Positions 46,771 through 56,347 of a stretch of 64,000 nt of DNA are shown piece by piece; the stretch's first letter is position 1; the number at the start of each line of letters is the position of its first letter. The notes under the pieces were generated by a model, which saw nothing but the letters and a program-made list of their open reading frames with translations, made no database searches and was not told the origin of the DNA. Origin of the DNA: Cyanophora paradoxa (taxonomy: Eukaryota > Glaucocystophyceae > Cyanophorales > Cyanophoraceae); the NCBI GenBank assembly GCA_004431415.1, contig QPMI01000591.1, forward strand, positions 35,535 to 99,534, given 5' to 3'. The translations under genes were made by a program, and so were the position numbers.

Positions 46771-49700
46771 TTACGTGAGAATATTATTGTTTTGGAGAGG
46801 TCCGACAGCAATCCAATGGAGTTTAAGGGTTCTTTCGTTTTGGGGCACATTCGTATAATTGATGTCCGAGTAACAAGTAAATATAGCAATCCAAGTGAAT
46901 TTATTTTTGAAACCAACACGGTTCCCACTCACAAATTCAGCGGAGATATATATGCTGTTTGTAAAATTGACACTTGTTAAGATAATATCATTTTCGAGAG
47001 TAGCATTAACTATTGGATCACTATTATATGGGTAGAAAATGTAACGGTTCCCGATACTGTGGTAAAATCCCCTTTGTAATAGACTCCGGCAGGAATGACT
47101 ACATTCGCTGTCCCCTGTTGCACATATGCATTTGCATTCACATAATTACCGAAATTCGTAAGCAACTCTATGCTGTGATTGTGAGTAGGTGGCGAAGTGG
47201 GTGTGTTAATTAAATCGTCATAGTTCCCGCTTGTAGCCACAGCATGCAAGTTTGGTGTATTAACGAGATCATTATAGTTTCCACTTGTAGCCACAGCATG
47301 CAAGGTCGGTGCAGTAGGGGTGTTAGTTAAATCATTGTAGTCACCACTTGTAGCCACAGCATGCAAATTCGGTTTAGTAAATAGTCTATCCCATGTCCAT
47401 TGAAAGGGAGTGTAGATTCTGATATAATTACACTTTGATCAATCCAACGAGGTATATAAGTGGTGAAATCGGGAATTCTTGATAAATCATAGTAATCACC
47501 TGTGAATGCTACACTACTCCAAGTTGGCTTCTCCGTAATATCAGTCCATTTACCACTAAATCCTGCCGGGACATCTGTGAGTTCTTTGTAGCTCACCTTT
47601 TGCTTTGGTATGGAGAGTTCAATGGGCGAAAATGCACCTGAAAGGTAATTCTCAGAAGAGAAATACATGAGATTATGGCTGTTTGGGAACACATCCACAA
47701 GATTAAAGGTGAAATTCGTTGGTAATTCGACTCTACTAATTGGAGTGTTTGCATCTAATATATATTCAGCACCTGGGTGAACAACAGGAAATGTCTGAGC
47801 ATTTGGAGTATCAACAAGGAAATTCGGAGCATGAACATCACCTGTGACAGTTCCACCAGTGAGAGGAAGGTAAGCACCCTCCACAGCAATTCCTGCGATG
47901 ATTGTTGCTCCATTGTCTCTCAGATAATCCTCTGTTACCACTCTTGATATGGTCTCATTGTGAATATTCTTTGCTGCTGCCCTCTGATTAATTTCTAAAA
48001 CTCCCTCACCAACTCCACCATTATAATTCGTTTTAATCCATGCAACCTCGCATTGTTTATAGTCATCTCGGTTCCCCAAAAGTGCATCTGGTAACAATCT
48101 CTCTCTGCTGAATATTAATTTCGGTCTTGATGAATCTAAATCACTCACATCAGTAACATTAATTTGGATTGCTGCGTTTTTATCATCATAGTTTGCTGGA
48201 TCAGATGGTAGAGAGATCAATCCTCCTGTCATTGGGATGTCATCTGCATAGTAGCTGGTAAGATAGATACCTGGTTTGGTGTCTTTAATTTCAATACCAC
48301 CACCAAGTCCCAATATTCCATTTCTTGTAGGGGGTCTAATGTATAATTCGCCTTCCATTGTGGTGCCTGCATCGATTCCTTTGCGATTCACATAGTAATC
48401 ATTTAATTGTAATCTTTCTGGTGTGTCTATATTTTGGTAGAGACTTACCCCATTGTTAATATCTCCTAGTAAAACATTACCTGCTGATGCAAAAGTGGGC
48501 TGCTCTCGTATTTCGCTCCAAATATGTAAATGGTCTTCCGGCGGAAACTCAGGTGGTATTCCATCAATATCGCCCCAATCATGCCTGTGATCTTCAGGTG
48601 GATATTTCTCAGGTTTACCTAAGATCTCATCCCAGTCATGGTTGTGATCCTCTGGTGGATATCTCGCGGGTTTATTGTTGATCTGCTCCCAGTCAAGGTA
48701 CATCTCAAAAATCTCAGGTTGTAAACCATCTGGCAATAATTCCTCATGGTGTTCATAAGGCTGCGCATACTCAACAGCAGGAGGCTCGAGGCCATCTGCT
48801 AAATAATCCTCGTGGGGTTCATAGTTCTGTTCATACTCATACTCTTGTGGATCTAAACCATCGGGTAAATACTCTTCCTCATTGGGGTCATATTGATCAT
48901 ATTCATACTCTTGCGGGTCGAAACCGTCAGGTAAATACTCTTCCTCATCTGGGACAAATTGGTATTCTTCAAGCTCTAATATATCGATTTCAGGAGGTAA
49001 ATACTGTTCATCTATTTGCTTTTTCGGTTCGAAGATAGGTTTATTGCGAACTTGCTCCCAACTGACAATATGTTGACCGAAAGGAACTGTTTCATCAGCA
49101 ACTCGCTCTCGACCTGGGCCGTCCGGGGTTGGCGGCTTCGGTAGCCCTGGAAGAGGTGGTATAGGTGGTATAGGGACAATAGGTCCGAAGTAGTAGTTGA
49201 AAATGTTGATCACCTCCTCTTCAGTGCTAACCTTCTTACCATCCTGATAAATATTTGTTCCATGAATATTTCGCCACTGCCTGGTGCGGAGCCCTAGATC
49301 GTAGCTGTCATGCAACGCAGGGAGCAGGTGCCTGTCAGCTTCAATCAGGATAGAGCCCAAGGTGCATCCAGGAATATCTAACCTGGTGGCTGGCTCAGTA
49401 TCGATTTGATTTACATCAAAACCGTATAAAATATTCGCTTCTCGTGCAGCTGTAAAAAGTAGATCCCAGGGAAACGGCTGGATTTGCGATGCTAGCACTG
49501 ATATTCCAGCAGGCGCAGCGTCGCTGTGCGGAGCACAAGTGGCTCCTTGCCTTCGGCTTGTCTGCGACTCTTCGCCAAGGAGAATTCGCCCTGTAATGTG
49601 AGCCGCAGTCTTGTTTGTGACAGCATTGGATTCATCAATTAGACGTAGAGCTGATGTGTGGACCCCTCTATCATTTTGGAGCCTAAAGATTAATCTACCA

Positions 49701-50008
49701 GAATCATATTTGGAAACTGTGCCTGAGGAGGCAATTCGCAGGTGCCGCGGCAACGCCCTGGATCCGATTATTTCAGCAACATAATTCTCAGCTGGACCCA
49801 GACAAAATCTCTGTGCAATATCTGGGGCGCCAACATGTGCGTTGCGCAGAATTAATGCAGCTGGGCGATTAAACTCAGTCTGGTGTATATCTTTGTCAGC
49901 ATTGTAGTCAATTAGAGTACTCCCAAATACGCGAATATTTATATGCCGATCATCCACAAAATCTGGAGCTTTACGAAGTGGTACTGGCTTCTTCAAGATG
50001 TAGGACAT
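46771..50008 (-). CDS. Long tail-fibre-like protein (two 3' frameshifts)
   Basis: Main open frame 50008-47327 (893 residues). Order: N-terminal head-proximal part; Pro-rich hinge (PIPPIPPLPGLPKPPTPDG); acidic repeats of the form EEEYLPDGFDPQEYEY; three WxxIxxKPxxYPPEDHxHxW-type repeats; then a shaft with LPLTGGTVTGDVHAP typical of phage long tail fibres. Near 47370 the frame shifts to HAVATSGNYNDLxNTP repeats (three), and near 47035 it shifts again to a C-terminal part ending at TAA 46771-46773. If joined it is about 1080 residues. It diverges from the patatin gene across a 24-bp spacer. A 60-bp palindromic repeat (49512-49571) is embedded in frame near residue 150. Confidence 0.7.
49512..49571 (+). 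repeat. Palindromic repeat copy A (inside fibre ORF)
   Basis: Starts GGCGCAGCGTCGCTGTGCGG and ends TGTCTGCGACTCT. An inverted copy lies at 53407-53467. On the minus strand it is translated as part of the fibre gene (SQTSRRQGATCAPHSD). Confidence 0.9.
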
Positions 50009-50032
50009 TTTTATATAAGCCCCCTTTTAAAA
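50009..50032. promoter_or_regulatory. 24-bp bidirectional promoter region
   Basis: Spacer between the start codons of the fibre gene (50006-50008, minus) and the patatin gene (50033, plus). It contains TTTATATAA and a C5 run followed by TTTTAAAA. Any core promoter must lie here or within coding sequence. Confidence 0.5.
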
Positions 50033-51247
50033 ATGAAGGTCATTCTCTCACTATCAGGTGGAGGTGCTCGTGGCATAGTCATTGCCCGAATTCTACAGCG
50101 GATCGAGGCGATTACTGGGAAAGCAATTCCACAGCTGTTTGATTTCTTTGCAGGCACCTCAACAGGGGCAATAATAGCGGCCGGTTTGGCTATCCCATCA
50201 ACTCCAGGCTCTGTTCTCGCTTATCGATATTCTGCAGGTGATATCTTCAGTTTATATCAAACGAACCTACCTGTAATATTCGCAAATCCGAGATCACTCA
50301 CAAGCTTGCTCTCAGGAAGCCGCTATGATGGAAACCCTCTGGAGTCGGTGCTCACAGACGTTGCCCTAGACTACACAATTGCAGAATCGACCAAAGACAT
50401 ATTAATTACAGCGTTTGATACAGTTCGGATGCAGCCCGTAGTTTTCACCAAAGATGGGCCATACTCGAGCACGCTGATTCGTGATGCAGTTAGAGCATCT
50501 TCTGCAGCGCCAACATTCTTTCCACCGAAGGTTCTAGGAGACAAAAACCTTGTTGATGGGGCCATCGCCTGTTTAAATAATCCCTCAGTTGCAGCGCTAA
50601 GCCACGCCAGCAAAATTTATGATGCAGAGGATCCAATTGTTCTTGTGAGCATCAGCTGTGGTGAGGTCCAAGCCAGTGAGCAACTGACTGCAGGCTTTTC
50701 GAATGCGGAGACGTCAGGCTGGGGCGCCCTGGGCTGGATCTTATCCCTCTCAGGCAGCCCAATTATTTCTATGCTAATGGCTGGGAGCGAGCTGGAATCG
50801 CACTTTCAAATGCAGGAGCTGCTTCCAGTTGATGCAGATAGAAATTTAACTAGATACTGGCGTTTAAGTGTTCCGCTGCCAGCTGCAGTTATGAGCAAGC
50901 TTGATGATGCCTCCCCTTCGAATATTTCTTATTTGATTTCCACGACTGATTTATGGCTGAAACAAACCGAAATAAATGCTAAAATAAATGCACTCTGCAG
51001 CTTTCTACTGGCGAACTACGACCTACTGAACGATGAGAGACTTATCATATCGTCTACCTTAACAGTTGAGCCGCCATTTGATGTCAACTGGTTTATAATT
51101 CCAGATGCAAACATCACAAGCAACGACTTTGAGGAATTGCACCCACCTTCTCACGTTCGACCTAACTCAACAGGGTTCCAAGGGGCACTTTACCTAATCC
51201 CTGGATCAAAGTCGAGTTTCCTAAGCCTTTTGAGCTACATCAAATAA
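50033..51247 (+). CDS. Patatin-like phospholipase
   Basis: 404 residues from ATG 50033, chosen because the upstream in-frame sequence overlaps the divergent fibre gene and lacks family features. Ser/Asp dyad lipase: oxyanion loop SGGGARG (residues 7-13), nucleophile elbow GTSTG (about 42-46), Asp in VDGA (about 178-181). Patatins hydrolyse acyl chains from phospholipids. A C-terminal extension of about 100 residues (from about 300) is not part of the core. In this virus it could help membrane escape during entry or release, which is inference. It is followed 3 bp later by an 88-residue ORF. Reading frame intact. Confidence 0.88.
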   Translation: MKVILSLSGGGARGIVIARILQRIEAITGKAIPQLFDFFAGTSTGAIIAAGLAIPSTPGSVLAYRYSAGDIFSLYQTNLPVIFANPRSLTSLLSGSRYDGNPLESVLTDVALDYTIAESTKDILITAFDTVRMQPVVFTKDGPYSSTLIRDAVRASSAAPTFFPPKVLGDKNLVDGAIACLNNPSVAALSHASKIYDAEDPIVLVSISCGEVQASEQLTAGFSNAETSGWGALGWILSLSGSPIISMLMAGSELESHFQMQELLPVDADRNLTRYWRLSVPLPAAVMSKLDDASPSNISYLISTTDLWLKQTEINAKINALCSFLLANYDLLNDERLIISSTLTVEPPFDVNWFIIPDANITSNDFEELHPPSHVRPNSTGFQGALYLIPGSKSSFLSLLSYIK

Positions 51248-51249
51248 TT

Positions 51250-51516
51250 ATGTATGGGCCAGCCTTTGCCGCCGGAGTCCTATTTAATTTCAGCATTCTG
51301 ACCAATTTAGGATATTTACGAGACGGGTCACTATTTGAAAATACGGTCCTAGCCAATGTGCTTGCTGCAAACCCATCTATGACAGGCTTCGATCTAATAC
51401 ATAGTGACTCGCACTTGATCACCCCACAGGTGTATAACTATGTGCAAATTATAACAAACGAATTTATAAATGTGAACGCGTTCCGGCTTGATTTCCGGGG
51501 ACGTTACCTAAACTAG
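51250..51516 (+). CDS. Small hypothetical viral protein, 88 aa
   Basis: Starts three bases after the patatin stop and overlaps the convergent penton-like gene by 9 bp. Begins MYGPAFAAGVLFNFSILTN. No family recognised; plausible because of tight spacing and intact frame. It could alternatively be the C-terminal part of a once longer lipase gene. Confidence 0.4.
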   Translation: MYGPAFAAGVLFNFSILTNLGYLRDGSLFENTVLANVLAANPSMTGFDLIHSDSHLITPQVYNYVQIITNEFINVNAFRLDFRGRYLN

Positions 51517-52416
51517 AAATTGCAGTTCACCAGACCAAGGCAGGCCATTCAGAGAGACGTCATCACCATCTCTGTCGACAATGCGCAGTCGCAGAGAGGT
51601 CAGCACCAGGCGCTCTTCGATGTGGATCCACTCGCCGTCATTTTCCTGATTTATATAAACGAACTTGCCAACATCCTGGCTCATCTGGATTCGAGCGAGC
51701 CCGTAATTACACATTGATTTAGCCCCACGGCGAAGCTTAGCTCTTCGCTCTTCGCAGACAAGGAAGAGGTACTGGTCGCTGTCCATGTCGATTATCTTTG
51801 GAAATTCGACGGCGTAACCAAGTGCTATACTCTGCATTCTTCCGGTGAAATCCACGCCGTACTCAGGGTGAGCAGGTGTCACTGGAATGCCAGCAACCTC
51901 TAGATACCGCTCAGCTGCAGTTGCTGGTCTTTGCGGCCCTTCAAGCACAATAGGAGACAGCTGGAGGGGCTCATTTCGGTTCAGCCCGAGCAGATTCGAT
52001 AAGGCTTTGAACTGGCAGGTCAGTGTGCAGGAACGGTTGCAATACGCAGACATTTTCAGCGTCTCTGGGTCTCGAAATAGTTTAAAATACGCAATTGAAA
52101 TCCCTTCTAGCTCAATATTAAATGATAGGCCAAAGTTGTAAATATCTGTTTCGCCCAGATTTGCAGTCGTAATTATGCCAGGCTCAAACACCTCCACGTT
52201 TTGCGTTCCAAGGTAGGGAAAGGTGATGGAAAGATACTCAGCTTTAATGCTGGTGTAAAGGCTGTTTGCGAACTCACACTGGGTTAGTCGAACAGCAACT
52301 GGATTGATTATCGGTTCATTGATTTCGAGCACGAAGTTTGCCTCTGAATCGATTGGCCTTCTGTCTCTGCTGTCAAAGGTAAGCCTGGCGCAGCGTCGAT
52401 GCTTGTCTTTGACCAT
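51508..52416 (-). CDS. Minor capsid / penton-like protein A
   Basis: 302 residues, intact, start 52414-52416. N-terminus RRCARLTFDSRDRRP, then EINEPIINPVAVRLTQCEF and ANSLYTSI. This follows the pattern of viral single-jelly-roll capsid vertex proteins in which an early strand is followed by a conserved NP/V.L and N-S-x-Y element. The C-terminus has LRLRIVDRDGDDVSLNG, also seen in such proteins. It is divergent from a second protein of the same general type (52444). Assignment as penton versus other minor capsid protein is inferred from pattern and position. Confidence 0.55.
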   Translation of the reverse strand: MVKDKHRRCARLTFDSRDRRPIDSEANFVLEINEPIINPVAVRLTQCEFANSLYTSIKAEYLSITFPYLGTQNVEVFEPGIITTANLGETDIYNFGLSFNIELEGISIAYFKLFRDPETLKMSAYCNRSCTLTCQFKALSNLLGLNRNEPLQLSPIVLEGPQRPATAAERYLEVAGIPVTPAHPEYGVDFTGRMQSIALGYAVEFPKIIDMDSDQYLFLVCEERRAKLRRGAKSMCNYGLARIQMSQDVGKFVYINQENDGEWIHIEERLVLTSLRLRIVDRDGDDVSLNGLPWSGELQFLV

Positions 52417-52443
52417 TTTTATTCTCTAACTGATATAAAAAAG
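52417..52443. promoter_or_regulatory. 27-bp bidirectional promoter region
   Basis: Spacer between the two divergent penton-like start codons, with TTTTATTCTC and GATATAAAAAAG. Like the 50009 spacer, it is AT-rich with TATAA-like sequence close to the ATG. Confidence 0.5.
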
Positions 52444-53400
52444 ATGCCTACGGACTACGTCTGCATTGCAAGTCACCAAGCGGAGGAGCTGACATCCACC
52501 TCGAAATTTAAAGTAAGACTGCCTAAAGTTTATCAGGATGTGAAAGCCGTGCGCTTGGTATCAGCTGAGATCCCCAACACTATGAGCACAATCGATGTAC
52601 TCGATCCGGCAGAGGATTTAGTCTTTAACACCTATATATATTGGTGCAAATATGATCCCACTAATGAAGGACCCGACCCACCTCAGGCCGGATTTGGAGC
52701 GTGGAATAACATTGCAATTCCACCTGGAAATTACGACGTCACCTCGCTTGTGACAGAGATAAACGAAAGGTTGACGGGAACAGGTATCACGTGCACGTAT
52801 AATTCAGCGATCAAATTAATAGGGTTCACAGCTAACTTCGAGTTCTTTATTGCTCTGATGTTGCCAACGAACCAGGGTGGGCGGGAAGTCAGAAACTACC
52901 AGGCCGTTGCAAGGGCTCAGCGAACTGCAAAGCTTCTAGGGCTGAGATCAATTCTACCGATTCGGTCAAAGACATTATCTATAAATACTGAATATATAGC
53001 AGGCGCTTATGAGCCTGATGTCACTCCTGATGATCATGTGCTCCTACGAATTCCTGAAATTGGTGACCTTGTCAGTATGCCGAACACGTCAATACCTGGC
53101 TTCTTCTCGAAGCTGAGCATTCCAAGCGTCCTTCGTCCAGGCGAGATAGCATACTATGATTCAACTGAAGCACATCCTTTGTACAAGTATATTTATTCAA
53201 AGCTGGACCTCTACTCTGTGACTATTGAGATTTACGATTTTATGCAGCGAATTGCTGATTTAAATGGAGGTCCTGTCTCATTTATACTCGAAATTCGTTA
53301 TGGCCCAGATGAACCCAATGGCGATGTTGTCTACGAGCTCGCCAAGCTTCAGCTCCAGAAAAGGTCAAAGACATATCCTTGGATCAATTCGTCAAACTGA
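52444..53400 (+). CDS. Minor capsid / penton-like protein B
   Basis: About 318 residues, intact. Start ATG at 52444 (MPTDYVCIASHQAEELTS); upstream in-frame codons overlap the divergent gene. Features: FKVRLPKVYQDVKAVRLVSA then EIPNTMSTID, the strand and IPN element found in capsid-associated proteins of large and polinton-like DNA viruses; IPPGNYDVTSLVTEINERL, the common G.Y....L...IN.xL signature of these proteins; a C-terminal strand SFILEIRYG. Followed by repeat copy B and then the MCP gene. The exact capsid position is inferred. Confidence 0.6.
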   Translation: MPTDYVCIASHQAEELTSTSKFKVRLPKVYQDVKAVRLVSAEIPNTMSTIDVLDPAEDLVFNTYIYWCKYDPTNEGPDPPQAGFGAWNNIAIPPGNYDVTSLVTEINERLTGTGITCTYNSAIKLIGFTANFEFFIALMLPTNQGGREVRNYQAVARAQRTAKLLGLRSILPIRSKTLSINTEYIAGAYEPDVTPDDHVLLRIPEIGDLVSMPNTSIPGFFSKLSIPSVLRPGEIAYYDSTEAHPLYKYIYSKLDLYSVTIEIYDFMQRIADLNGGPVSFILEIRYGPDEPNGDVVYELAKLQLQKRSKTYPWINSSN

Positions 53401-53406
53401 GTCGCC

Positions 53407-53467
53407 AGAGTCGCAGACAAGCCGAAGGCAAGGAGCCACTTGTGCTCCGCACAGCGACCGCTGCGCC
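53407..53467 (-). repeat. Palindromic repeat copy B (intergenic, inverted relative to copy A)
   Basis: Predicted folds: outer stem GTCGC/GCGAC, inner hairpin GGAGC-CACTTGT-GCTCC, small hairpin GCC-GAA-GGC. Sits between the penton-like B and MCP genes. Differs from copy A by one base insertion. Confidence 0.9.
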
Positions 53468-53530
53468 AAGCTGGCTCGCCGGCGGCTAAGCGCTGAATTA
53501 TTTTCTTCCGTTTGAATTATAAACACTTCA

Positions 53531-54917
53531 ATGGATGTTACCCAGAACTTGCAACGTCTTGGTCTAAAGGAGCTGCTCACAACTCCGCAGGAAGCTAAGG
53601 ATTTCTTTATGAATAACGAGCTTATGTTAGGTCTAACCAGCCAAACAAAGCCTGTGCGTGTCGTTGTCAACCCTAGCAATGACTATGGAGACTGCTTCGG
53701 AAAGAGGGTTACTTATTTCCTACCCCGTTACAATTTCCTTCAGGGGCTTGAACTCCAGTTTACCCTGCCCGAGCTGACCGCTTTTACTGGTGACACTGAC
53801 CTGGTTCGCACTGGTTATCTGCGGTCTGTTGGTGCTCTTGTAAAGCGAATTGAAATCAAATATGCTTCCTACAGCTACATCGTCCCTGAGGACTGGCTTG
53901 TTCACAGCGCTCTGATTTTCAATGATGATGCTCAGCTCAAAAAGAAATACCGGTCAGGTGGCTGGCTACATGGAACACCACCTCAGGGGACAAATCGCAC
54001 TGGAGGTATTTTCAGTGTAAAAATCCCCTGTCCATGGAGGGTTCTGTGCTCCCAATTGGTGCTCTTTCTGGCGAGGTGTCTGTCGAGGTTTGGTTCCGTG
54101 ATCGTGCCCAGGGCTTTGTTGAGACCAGCTATGGTGGTAGGTTTGTAACGGAATATGCCATAGGCGGTGATGCGACTAAAGAAGATGGACTCGGGAGCGT
54201 GGGAGCCGCTGCTGCATCCCCTGCAAACATCGGCCAGAATATAACTCCCAATGTCCTCACTGTCACTCCTGAAAAACCCGAGCTTTCGAATCCGAAGATT
54301 ATAGCTCACTGCATCAATGTTGATGAGGCCACTTTTGCCCAGGTGATTGAGAAAGTCAAATCTTCGGGATTGCCATTCCCGCTACCGATGTCGGCTGGGT
54401 TGATGCTGATTCAATTACATATGCTGGTGCGGGAGCGCCCACCCGGATTAATCTGTCTCAAATCAGTGGACTTTGCTACGGTCTGTTCGTTAGCATTCGC
54501 AAACAGCCAAACATGAACCAAACTGACGGAAAACACAGTGTCCTCAAAACCGAGGCGAATACTCGTGATATCACTATTTCCTGCGAATTGAATGGCCAGC
54601 GGCTTTATTCAAACGAGCCTGTTCCTCTATTGCAAGGTGCTGAACTCATCGCTGATGTCTTCAAGTGCTCAAATCTCGACGCGCCTCTTAATCGATATGT
54701 TCTGACTGGTTTGCCATTTTGCATTAGTGGGGATAAATCGATCCGAAATGCTGCTCAAACTGGTTTCGTAGATCTGACGAACTCGAGCAGCTGCTTCCTG
54801 AATATCATGAACCCTGCTGCGTATGATGCTAACAACAAGATTTACGTCCAAATTCGCGCTCTCCTGCACACTGTCCTAATTGTTGATGCTGCGGGTCTTC
54901 GCAAAGTTAACCTCTAG
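53531..54917 (+). pseudogene. Major capsid protein, double jelly-roll (two frameshifts)
   Basis: Three consecutive frames carry one capsid protein of about 460 residues. Frame 1 (53531 to about 54022) has GKRVTYFLPRYNF, LELQFTLPEL and GALVKRIEIKYASY, the N-terminal jelly-roll pattern of Polinton-type MCPs. Frame 2 (to about 54355) starts SVLPIGALSGEVSVEVWFRD. Frame 3 runs to the stop at 54917 (SQISGLCYGLFVSIRKQPN). The first break is in a short C run (CCCC at about 54022); the second lies near 54340-54365. The MCP forms the icosahedral shell and is packaged with the ATPase gene next door. As written the locus cannot make the full protein. Confidence 0.8.
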
Positions 54918-54938
54918 AGAATCTGCTAATCTCGGTAG

Positions 54939-55706
54939 TTGGGCGCAGCCGAGGCAGCTTGTCTGCCGACTATTTTTGATGGATCAGTTCCAGCTAGCGA
55001 TATGAGGGTTCCATTCAAAGCCCTATTCATTTCAAAGTCTAATAGTGGGAAGTCTTTCTATTGCACAAAGCATTTGCTTCGACTGCTTTATCCAAAGATC
55101 AATCGCGTCGTAGTGTTTACGGCCACCAAATTCAATGGTGAATACTCTGCAATAACTAAAGAGCTTTACGACGATTTTCAGCCATCTATCGTTGCAGAAA
55201 TCATTGATTCACAGCGAAATTTGATTGAAAACAAAAAGAAAGCGCCGCAGATATTGCTTGTATTGGATGATCTCGTTGCTGCCTCTGAAACTGTTGATCT
55301 GCGAAATAGCAAGACCGTTAATCGACTTTTTACACAAGGTCGTCATTTTAATATCAGTACGATTCTTATGACCCAAAAGCTTACAGCATTGAGTCAATCT
55401 ATAAGATCGAACTCCGACTATTGTTTTTTCTTCAGTTACTCTAATCATACCGAGCTCGAGGCAATTTATAGAGAATTTAGTCATCTCCCGAAAGATGAGT
55501 TTATTGCTTTGTTCGAGACTTGGGCGCATGATTATCAGTGCCTAGTCCTTGATGGAACGAAGTATGATACTGCCTGGTATGTTGATAAAGCTGTTGAAGA
55601 TAAGAGTTTTCGTTTCTCTAAATGGCTAAGACAAGAAGAAGAGTCTAAAAAAGAAGAGTCTTCGCCTGTTATCTCTAAAAAGAAGCGTTTTAAAATCTTA
55701 GCATAA
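54939..55706 (+). CDS. Genome-packaging ATPase (FtsK/HerA, A32-like)
   Basis: Intact. The frame opens at 54939 with a TTG; the first ATG is at about 54999 (MRVPFKALFIS), which leaves about 235 residues. Walker A is SKSNSGKSF right at the N-terminus, Walker B is ILLVLDDLVA, and a glutamine-bearing TILMTQKLTAL motif sits where sensor/arginine-finger strands occur in A32-like enzymes. It pumps DNA into preformed capsids using ATP. The C-terminus is Lys/Glu-rich (EEESKKEESS). It directly follows the MCP gene, the usual Polinton morphogenesis order. The sequence between the MCP stop and the ATG may be 5' leader. Confidence 0.85.
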   Translation: MGAAEAACLPTIFDGSVPASDMRVPFKALFISKSNSGKSFYCTKHLLRLLYPKINRVVVFTATKFNGEYSAITKELYDDFQPSIVAEIIDSQRNLIENKKKAPQILLVLDDLVAASETVDLRNSKTVNRLFTQGRHFNISTILMTQKLTALSQSIRSNSDYCFFFSYSNHTELEAIYREFSHLPKDEFIALFETWAHDYQCLVLDGTKYDTAWYVDKAVEDKSFRFSKWLRQEEESKKEESSPVISKKKRFKILA

Positions 55707-55714
55707 GAACAGAA

Positions 55715-56347
55715 GATGCCACGTGGATTCCAAGAAAGGGTTTTCGTGAACGAAGGGTGCTCCCAGAGCCAAACGCCCCTCTCATCGAAAGTGGTGCGAC
55801 AGAGGGCGCAGCTGTTGCTGCTCCTAGCGGTGAACTAGCTAGTGACCCACGTCTTAATGCACCCGTTGCTAAAACGATCGCCTCGGCAGCAGCTAATGCC
55901 AGTGCGGTTGACGACCGACAAAGCCAGGTCAAAACTGTATCTGAAATGCAGTACGATATTGATGATGATGCTGCTAGAATTATCCAAGCCATGGCGTCTG
56001 AACCACGTTATTCAGGGCCGAAAATCAAGACAGCAACAGTGTCAAAAAGTCAGATTGACGAGTTGGCTGCCAAATTGCGTGATCTAGAAGCGAGGTCGGC
56101 TAATATCGAATCATATGTAAAAGATAAGCAAGAAAGAGCTAAGATCCGCGAGATGTTGCGAAGCGAGATGTTTAAGCACAGACCCATGGACGTGCCGGAT
56201 TTGCGGTATCTGAAAAACGAAAAAGCTAAAGCCGAGCAATCGCTTGACTCTGCCGAAGTAAAACCTGCAACTCCAAATGTTTTCGAGCCAAATGTTACTG
56301 GGTCGCAGATGAAGAATGCGATGGGTGGCCAGAGGATTCGGTTGTAA
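55715..56347 (+). CDS. Hypothetical coiled-coil viral protein
   Basis: Open frame from 55757 (GTG) to 56347. A better start, ATG at 55715 (MPRGFQERVF), is in a different frame, so a small indel near 55745 is possible. Composition: Ala-rich N-terminal half, YDIDDDAARIIQAMAS, then a coiled coil (SQIDELAAKLRDLEARSANI) and a Lys-rich tail. Not recognised. It lies in the morphogenesis block behind the ATPase and overlaps the convergent HNH gene by about 50 bp, so a scaffold or minor structural role is possible but unproven. Confidence 0.5.
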   Translation, partial: DATWIPRKGFRERRVLPEPNAPLIESGATEGAAVAAPSGELASDPRLNAPVAKTIASAAANASAVDDRQSQVKTVSEMQYDIDDDAARIIQAMASEPRYSGPKIKTATVSKSQIDELAAKLRDLEARSANIESYVKDKQERAKIREMLRSEMFKHRPMDVPDLRYLKNEKAKAEQSLDSAEVKPATPNVFEPNVTGSQMKNAMGGQRIRL

